Made by a program: the position numbers and the translations under genes. The notes beneath the pieces are model-generated. The model saw only the letters and a program-made list of their open reading frames with translations, was not told the origin of the DNA and did no database searches. This document shows, piece after piece, positions 38,245-42,741 of a stretch of 42,741 nucleotides of DNA; positions within the stretch are counted from its first letter, which is position 1, and each line of letters opens with the position of its first letter. The stretch comes from a virus. The stretch covers positions 1 through 42,741 of the IMG/VR virus record IMGVR_UViG_3300042543_000165, one strand, 5' to 3'.

Positions 38245-40079
38245 TGAACAAGATTTCTCTCGACACTCGCGTGACGTTCCTGACGGCCGCCGATGGCGAT
38301 GCCGCCGCAGCGCCGAAGCGGTTTTCGATCGAAGCCTACACGGGCTCGCAGATCCGCCAAGGCTGGTCCCGTGAGCCGGTCGTGATCGACCTGGCCGGAA
38401 TGTCGTTCAAGCAAAAGTTGCCGATTGTCCTGGGCCACGACTACGGCCTTGGCAGCATCCTCGGCCAGACCGACAGCGTCCGAGTGGAAGCCGGCAAGTT
38501 GATCGTGGAAGGCGAGATCCTTGCCGACAGCGATACGGCCCGCCAAGTGCTGGCGCTGGCAGAGCGTGGCTATCAGTGGCAAGCGTCCGTTGGCGCAGAC
38601 GTTCGGCGCCATCAGAAGATCGACGCCGACGCAGTCGCAACCGTCAACGGACAGGCCCACGTCGGGCCTGTGCGAATCGTAAAAGCCTCAAGTCTCCGTG
38701 AGGTTTCTTTCGTCACTCTTGGCGCTGACGCGGAGACCAGCGTTGCCATCGCGGCGGAAGCCGACGAGGAGATCACCATGGCGGACAACGCCAACCAGAC
38801 GCCTGCCGAGGAGCCCGTTGTGGCTGCTGCGGTGGAAGCCACGGCGAGTGTCGCCGTGGAAGCCCCCAAGGTCGAAGCCGGCGAGACCAACGAACTCAAG
38901 GCCAAGATCGAGATCCTTACCAAGAAAGTCGAAGACATGCAGAAGCTGAACGCGACCCGCGACGAGCGCCCGGCCCCGCCGGCCGTCCACGTTGCGACGA
39001 AGGCCGCCCCCACGGCGGAAGTGATCGAGGCGTCTTTCGCCCTTCAGGGCGGGCTGCCGAATGTCGAGAAGAAGTATTCCGCCGAGACGCTTGAGGCTGC
39101 CCACAAGGTGCAGCGCTCGACCACGCTTGGCGAGGTGCTTCTGGCGGCTGCCGAGGCGAACGGTTATGACGGCCCGCGCCGCCTGACCGCTGCGACCCTG
39201 CGTCCGATCCTGGCGGCTGCGTGGGCTACCCACTCGATCGCCGGCATCCTGTCCAGCACCGTTAACAAGTTCCTCCTGGCAGGCTTTGACGGCGTTGAGT
39301 CCACGTGGCGGTCGATCTCGGCGGTGCGCAGCGTCAACGACTTTAAGTCGGTGACCAGCTACCGGCTGAACGGCGGGTTCAAGTTTGAGAAGGTCGCCAA
39401 CGGCGGCGAACTCAAGAACGCTGCCGCTTCTGACGAGTCGCGGACTATCAGTGCCGACACCTACGGCATCATGACGTCGGTCACCCGCACGGATCTCATC
39501 AACGACGACCTCGGCGCTCTGACCGCTGTTCCGCAGCGGATCGGCCGTGGCGGTGCGTTGAAGCTCAATGACGTGTTCTGGGCTGCGTTCCTTGATGACT
39601 CGGCCTTCTTCACCACGGCGCGTGGCAACAAGAAGACGAGCGCCACGGCGCTGTCGATCGCTGGTCTGAAGGAAGCGGTTCAGCTGTTCCGCAAGCTGAC
39701 CGATCCCGATGGCAACCCCATCGCGGTTCGTCCCAGCGTGCTGCTGGTTCCGCCGGAGCTTGAGGTTACCGCTGCCGAGATCATGGGTTCCGCCCTGATC
39801 CAGAGCGGCGCCACGGGTGGACAGCCGTCCGCGAACGTGTTTGCCGGGCGCTATCAGGTGGTCGGTTCGGCCTACCTGACGAATGCTTCGGACTACTACC
39901 TGCTTGCCTCGCCGGCTGACCTGCCGGTGATGGAAGTGGCGTTCCTCCAGGGCGTGCAGAGCCCGATCGTGGAGACGGCGGAAGCCGACTTCAACACGCT
40001 CGGCGTGCAGATGAGGGGTTACTTCGACTTTGGCGTTGCCAAGGCTGAGTACCTCGGCGGCGTCAAGATGGACGTCTAG
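38244..40079 (+). CDS. Prohead protease-scaffold-major capsid fusion
   Basis: 611 residues from ATG 38244 with GGGAG at 38231-38235. Residues about 1-175 look like an HK97-type prohead protease, with His65 in IVLGHDYG and Ser115 in WQASVGAD as the likely catalytic pair. Residues 179-290 are Ala/Glu-rich with a coiled coil (NELKAKIEILTKKVEDMQKL), scaffold-like. From about residue 300 is a gpT-like major capsid domain (RSISAVRSVNDFKSVTSYRL, TDLINDDLGALTAVP, VLLVPPELEVTAAEIM). In-frame ATG 38778 has its own AGGAG, so shorter capsid protein may also be made. Confidence 0.88.
   Translation: MNKISLDTRVTFLTAADGDAAAAPKRFSIEAYTGSQIRQGWSREPVVIDLAGMSFKQKLPIVLGHDYGLGSILGQTDSVRVEAGKLIVEGEILADSDTARQVLALAERGYQWQASVGADVRRHQKIDADAVATVNGQAHVGPVRIVKASSLREVSFVTLGADAETSVAIAAEADEEITMADNANQTPAEEPVVAAAVEATASVAVEAPKVEAGETNELKAKIEILTKKVEDMQKLNATRDERPAPPAVHVATKAAPTAEVIEASFALQGGLPNVEKKYSAETLEAAHKVQRSTTLGEVLLAAAEANGYDGPRRLTAATLRPILAAAWATHSIAGILSSTVNKFLLAGFDGVESTWRSISAVRSVNDFKSVTSYRLNGGFKFEKVANGGELKNAAASDESRTISADTYGIMTSVTRTDLINDDLGALTAVPQRIGRGGALKLNDVFWAAFLDDSAFFTTARGNKKTSATALSIAGLKEAVQLFRKLTDPDGNPIAVRPSVLLVPPELEVTAAEIMGSALIQSGATGGQPSANVFAGRYQVVGSAYLTNASDYYLLASPADLPVMEVAFLQGVQSPIVETAEADFNTLGVQMRGYFDFGVAKAEYLGGVKMDV
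38778..40079 (+). CDS. Alternative internal start: scaffold-capsid product
   Basis: In-frame ATG 38778 (MADNANQTPAEEPV) with AGGAG at 38767-38771, 6 bases away, would yield 433 residues lacking the protease. This is the stoichiometric capsid product expected of a nested gene. Inferred from the ribosome site and domain boundary. Confidence 0.45.
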   Translation: MADNANQTPAEEPVVAAAVEATASVAVEAPKVEAGETNELKAKIEILTKKVEDMQKLNATRDERPAPPAVHVATKAAPTAEVIEASFALQGGLPNVEKKYSAETLEAAHKVQRSTTLGEVLLAAAEANGYDGPRRLTAATLRPILAAAWATHSIAGILSSTVNKFLLAGFDGVESTWRSISAVRSVNDFKSVTSYRLNGGFKFEKVANGGELKNAAASDESRTISADTYGIMTSVTRTDLINDDLGALTAVPQRIGRGGALKLNDVFWAAFLDDSAFFTTARGNKKTSATALSIAGLKEAVQLFRKLTDPDGNPIAVRPSVLLVPPELEVTAAEIMGSALIQSGATGGQPSANVFAGRYQVVGSAYLTNASDYYLLASPADLPVMEVAFLQGVQSPIVETAEADFNTLGVQMRGYFDFGVAKAEYLGGVKMDV

Positions 40080-40096
40080 TCCAGAGATCAACCGGA

Positions 40097-40130
40097 GTTG
40101 CCGGGCGGGAGCCCAAGCCCGCCCGGCAAC
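40097..40130 (+). terminator. Hairpin after the major capsid gene
   Basis: Perfect 13-base stem (GTTGCCGGGCGGG / CCCGCCCGGCAAC) with an 8-base loop. No U run immediately follows, so it may act as an attenuator or mRNA stabiliser that raises capsid mRNA relative to downstream genes. Confidence 0.6.
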
Positions 40131-40170
40131 CTGACTATCCACAACCACTTTTTTCCTGCGAGGTTTTCTA

Positions 40171-40488
40171 ATGGCTTCCTATGTTGCTGATGGCGATTTG
40201 CTCGACCACACGCCCGCCGCCGCCGTTGCGGCTGGTGAGGTGGTCGTGATCGGTGCGATGGTTGCGGTTGCCCCGCGGCCGATCGCCGCTGGTGCGCTCG
40301 GCGCTCTGGCTGTCGAAGGCGTGTTCGAGCTTCCGTGTGCGACCGGCGCAACCGGCGCGCAGGGCTCGGCCATCAACTGGTACGCCACGTCGGGCGTGGC
40401 CCATGCTTCAACCGGCGTTGCCGCCGGCAAGCTGGCCAAGGCCCGTGCCGCTGGTGATGCCACGGTTCACGTGCTGTTGAACAAGTAG
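40171..40488 (+). CDS. DUF2190-family capsid decoration/cement protein
   Basis: 105 residues, ATG 40171 with GAGG at 40160-40163. The start (VADGDLLDHTPAAAVAAGEV), then VVIGAMVAVAPRPIAAGALG and ALAVEGVFELP is the DUF2190 pattern. Such proteins lie directly after the major capsid gene and often stabilise the shell. Two strong hairpins frame this gene. Confidence 0.8.
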   Translation: MASYVADGDLLDHTPAAAVAAGEVVVIGAMVAVAPRPIAAGALGALAVEGVFELPCATGATGAQGSAINWYATSGVAHASTGVAAGKLAKARAAGDATVHVLLNK

Positions 40489-40498
40489 TCGTTCCCAC

Positions 40499-40548
40499 GC
40501 AAGCCCCCGAAGCCGCTGCGTTCACTCGCGCGGCTCGGGGGCTCTTGC
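40499..40548 (+). terminator. Long imperfect hairpin after DUF2190 gene
   Basis: GCAAGCCCCCGAAGCCGC at 40499-40516 pairs with GCGGCTCGGGGGCTCTTGC at 40530-40548, with one or two bulges. Likely a partial terminator between capsid and neck genes. Confidence 0.55.
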
Positions 40549-40563
40549 GCAGTGAGGTGATAC

Positions 40564-41253
40564 GTGTCCGACCTTCTCCAGACCGGCGCGGCGTGGCTGG
40601 CCAATCGGTTGGCGGACTCTGCGGCCAGTCTCTGCACCTATCACCGGGGCAACAGCTACGCCCAGGTCCGTGCCACGGTCGGCAGTTCGACGTTTGAGGC
40701 CCAGTCACAGTCAGGCGTCATCGAGACGTGGCAATCACGCGATTTCATCATCAAGACTTCCAGCCTACCGTTTGGTGAGCCTGCCAGGCACGACACAGTC
40801 GTTGAGACAATTGACGGCGTGGATCTGACGTATGAGGTGACGAGCCCGTCGGGCATGCCTGTTTTTCGTTACGCCGATCCGTACCGCAACTGCGTGCGCG
40901 TCCACACGATTGCCACCGACAAGAGTTCCGCCGTTCTGCCGACGCTCAAGCAACGCTATTGGGGCGTGTCGGCGCTGACGTCCGTGACTAACCAGCAGAT
41001 CGTTGACCTGTTCTCAAGCGACCTTGCCGGGAACAACGGGCAGTCGCGGACGCTGTCGCCTTCCGGCCAGCACCTGTATTTCGTGCTGCCCGCATCCTTT
41101 GGCGCAGCGTCGTTCACTGTGAACGGTCTGTTCACGTCTGCTTGGGAAACGACCACTAGGTCAATCACGTTCCCGTCACAGTCTGCGGCAAGCTACACGA
41201 TTTACCGTTCCACATACGCCATCACCGGAAACGCAAAGGTGGTTGTGTCGTGA
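40564..41253 (+). CDS. Head-tail joining protein fused to fibre-type C-terminal domain
   Basis: 229 residues from GTG 40564. Residues about 1-118 ([55 protein letters not shown]) have the form of small head-tail joining proteins found after DUF2190. Residues about 120-229 ([39 protein letters not shown]) match a domain usually seen at the C-termini of phage fibres and other surface proteins. The combination would place a binding domain at the neck. Coupled by GTGA to the collagen-like fibre. Confidence 0.6.
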   Translation: MSDLLQTGAAWLANRLADSAASLCTYHRGNSYAQVRATVGSSTFEAQSQSGVIETWQSRDFIIKTSSLPFGEPARHDTVVETIDGVDLTYEVTSPSGMPVFRYADPYRNCVRVHTIATDKSSAVLPTLKQRYWGVSALTSVTNQQIVDLFSSDLAGNNGQSRTLSPSGQHLYFVLPASFGAASFTVNGLFTSAWETTTRSITFPSQSAASYTIYRSTYAITGNAKVVVS

Positions 41254-42245
41254 GCGAAATAAAGGGAACGAACGTCATTGCCCCTGTCGTTCCGTTTGAT
41301 ACGACGGACACGCACGCCAGCCATTTGGCGAAATACGGCCAAGGCGGATACCGCACCGTTGCCGACACGACTGAACGGGATGCGATCCCTGCCGGCCGGC
41401 GTGAGGCAGGAATGCTCGTCTATGTCACTGCCGCAGACACGATCTACAAGTTGGGCAGCGACCTGACGACGTGGGACGAGTTCGGCGGGCCAACAGGCCC
41501 AACGGGGTCTGTTGGTGCGCAAGGCGCAACCGGGTCGGCTGGCGTCGTCAGCGTCTCGGCGCCACTCGCCAACAGCGGCACCAGTACTGCCGCTTCGTTG
41601 AGCCTTAATTACGGCACTGGTTTCGGCGTTATCAATGACCAACTGATCCTGTTCAACGTGCCGCAGTCCAGCATTTCTGGCCTGACGGATGCGCTGATTG
41701 GGAAAGCCGCAGTCGGGCATACGCATGCGCTAAGCGCGCTGACGCAGTCCGGTGCTGCGTCTGGTCAAGTAGCAGCGTGGAACGGGACAGCTTGGGCGCC
41801 TGCTTCGCCGTCAGCTGGTCCGACTGGCGCAACTGGCCCAGCCGGTGCTGCATCAACGGTTACCGGACCCACCGGGCCTGCTGGCGCTAGCGGTGCAGCG
41901 TCAAACGTAACTGGCCCCACTGGGGCAACCGGCTCTTCCGGCGCAGCGTCCACTGTGACAGGTCCGACTGGAGCAACCGGCGCCACCGGTGCGGCTTCGA
42001 CAGTGACGGGACCAACCGGCGCGGACGGCGCACCGTCCACGGTGACCGGGCCAACTGGAGCCGCCGGCGAGGCGTCCACTGTTACTGGACCGACCGGCTC
42101 TATTGGTGCGACAGGACCGACAGGCCCAGCAGGTGGTGGCGGCGGCGGCGGAAGCTCTTCGGCATCAGACCTGACGAGCGGCACGCTGAGTCAAAGCCGC
42201 TTGGACTTCATTCCGTTTCATCCCTTTTTGTTTATGGGTGGCTGA
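41250..42245 (+). CDS. Collagen-like fibre protein, neck or head side
   Basis: 331 residues from GTG 41250. The N-terminal domain ([40 protein letters not shown]) resembles the attachment domain of head or neck fibres. A GPTG/GATG collagen-like block (residues about 195-305) contains six cassettes of the type (G/A)S(T/N)VTGPTG, then poly-Gly and a short hydrophobic end ([13 protein letters not shown]). It shares these cassettes with the 1094 gene. It lies directly after the neck gene and is probably a fibre on the head or collar. Confidence 0.8.
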   Translation: MSEIKGTNVIAPVVPFDTTDTHASHLAKYGQGGYRTVADTTERDAIPAGRREAGMLVYVTAADTIYKLGSDLTTWDEFGGPTGPTGSVGAQGATGSAGVVSVSAPLANSGTSTAASLSLNYGTGFGVINDQLILFNVPQSSISGLTDALIGKAAVGHTHALSALTQSGAASGQVAAWNGTAWAPASPSAGPTGATGPAGAASTVTGPTGPAGASGAASNVTGPTGATGSSGAASTVTGPTGATGATGAASTVTGPTGADGAPSTVTGPTGAAGEASTVTGPTGSIGATGPTGPAGGGGGGGSSSASDLTSGTLSQSRLDFIPFHPFLFMGG

Positions 42246-42574
42246 TGCCGCAAACACACAAAGTCTTGGGCCAGTCGAATCCTGCGGCCACAACGGCGAC
42301 AGCGCTATACACGGTGCCGTCGGCCACGTCGGCGGCGTGCAGTTCGATCACGATTGCCAATTTGGCGAACACATCGACAACGTACCGCGTGGCAATCAGG
42401 CCCGCCGGCGCGACGCTCGCAAACTCGCACTACCTTGCGTATGACGCGAGCCTGCCGGCGAATGACACGACAATCCTCACGATCGGGATCACCCTGGCGG
42501 CCACCGACGTCGTCACGGTCTACGCCGGATCTGCAAACGTGGCGTTCGGCCTCTACGGCTGCGAGATAACGTGA
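42245..42574 (+). CDS. Small virion protein next to fibre genes
   Basis: 109 residues, ATG 42245 shared with the previous stop. The sequence (KVLGQSNPAATTATALYTVP), then YRVAIRPAGATLANSHYLAY and ILTIGITLAATDVVTVYAGS is a beta-rich pattern found in many phages beside baseplate or fibre genes. Structural role likely, precise position in the virion unknown. Confidence 0.65.
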   Translation: MPQTHKVLGQSNPAATTATALYTVPSATSAACSSITIANLANTSTTYRVAIRPAGATLANSHYLAYDASLPANDTTILTIGITLAATDVVTVYAGSANVAFGLYGCEIT

Positions 42575-42741
42575 GCATCCGTTTCGCCAGCACGAGCCGA
42601 GCCAGCCGCGCCGACCTGCGCGACGGTCTCTCCCGTGACGTCTCCGTCCTGGTCGTCGCCGGCGGCGGCGGCGGCGCTGGCGGCATCATCGGCACGCGAG
42701 GCGACGGCGGCGGCGGCGCTGGCGGCCTGATCGAGACGGTC
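42571..42741 (+). CDS. Glycine-rich fibre protein, 5' part (continues at position 1)
   Basis: Begins at GTG 42571, overlapping the previous stop. The first 15 residues (SIRFASTSRASRADL) are followed by the strand DVSVLVVAGGG. Truncated by the window end; the remainder is the CDS at 1-796. Confidence 0.8.
   Translation, partial: MSIRFASTSRASRADLRDGLSRDVSVLVVAGGGGGAGGIIGTRGDGGGGAGGLIETV
42615..42741. repeat. Terminal direct repeat, right copy
   Basis: Identical to 1-127; see the left copy. Confidence 0.95.

Noticed and set aside
38688-40148. Long minus-strand open frame antisense to the capsid gene
   Set aside because: Composition is that of a codon-position shadow of a GC-rich gene; no ribosome site or protein motif, and the opposite strand has an unmistakable capsid protein.

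Overview
The window is one essentially complete genome of a temperate tailed phage, most likely a siphovirus. The first and last 127 bases are identical. A glycine-rich fibre gene runs off the right end and resumes in frame at the left end. The molecule is therefore best read as a closed circle of about 42,614 bp with an arbitrary cut. It is GC-rich. All recognisable genes are on the + strand except a tyrosine integrase. Several points suggest, without proving, a planctomycete-type host: an autotransporter-associated beta-strand-repeat fibre, GPTG collagen-like fibres, a GH130-like plus glycosyltransferase cassette, and a papain-like peptidase where a lysin would be expected. No tRNA, CRISPR array or insertion sequence was seen.

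Layout in transcription order, with the circle opened at the terminase. 34383-42574: large terminase, small connector-like protein, lambda-type portal, a 19-codon coupled micro-ORF, a protease-scaffold-major capsid fusion, DUF2190 capsid protein, and a head-tail joining domain fused to a fibre-type domain. A collagen-like fibre and a small structural protein follow. 42571 through the junction to 3324: glycine-rich fibre, small accessory protein, second collagen-like fibre and a beta-strand-repeat fibre. 3321-6096: GH130-like propeller protein, HtrL/YibB-like protein and family 2 glycosyltransferase with a helical-repeat tail. 6093-17516: tail completion proteins, three tandem tail-tube paralogues, tail assembly chaperone with a probable -1 frameshift, tape measure and large tail-tip proteins. 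17524-24644: HELIH mini-metallopeptidase, metallophosphoesterase, DUF1599-like protein, two paralogous beta-rich structural proteins, and a membrane-protein and papain-like-protease cluster that is the best lysis candidate.

24645-27332 is the lysogeny and control region: integrase on the minus strand, an excisionase/MerR-like HTH gene, small genes, and many palindromic operator-like sites over promoter-like hexamers. 27333-34084 is the early region: RecT, small proteins, winged-helix and GIY-YIG-like proteins, and a DUF1376 initiator-like gene carrying seven ATCGCAAA iterons at 11-12 bp spacing (probable origin). It continues with a LexA-type DNA-binding domain lacking the protease, a phage-encoded DnaN sliding clamp, and RusA. 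No polymerase, helicase or primase was recognised, so the phage probably loads host replication proteins with its own initiator and clamp.

Genes within modules are tightly coupled through ATGA, GTGA, TGATG and TAATG junctions. The few true spacers carry promoter-like sequence, hairpins, or a G-quadruplex motif just upstream of the terminase.
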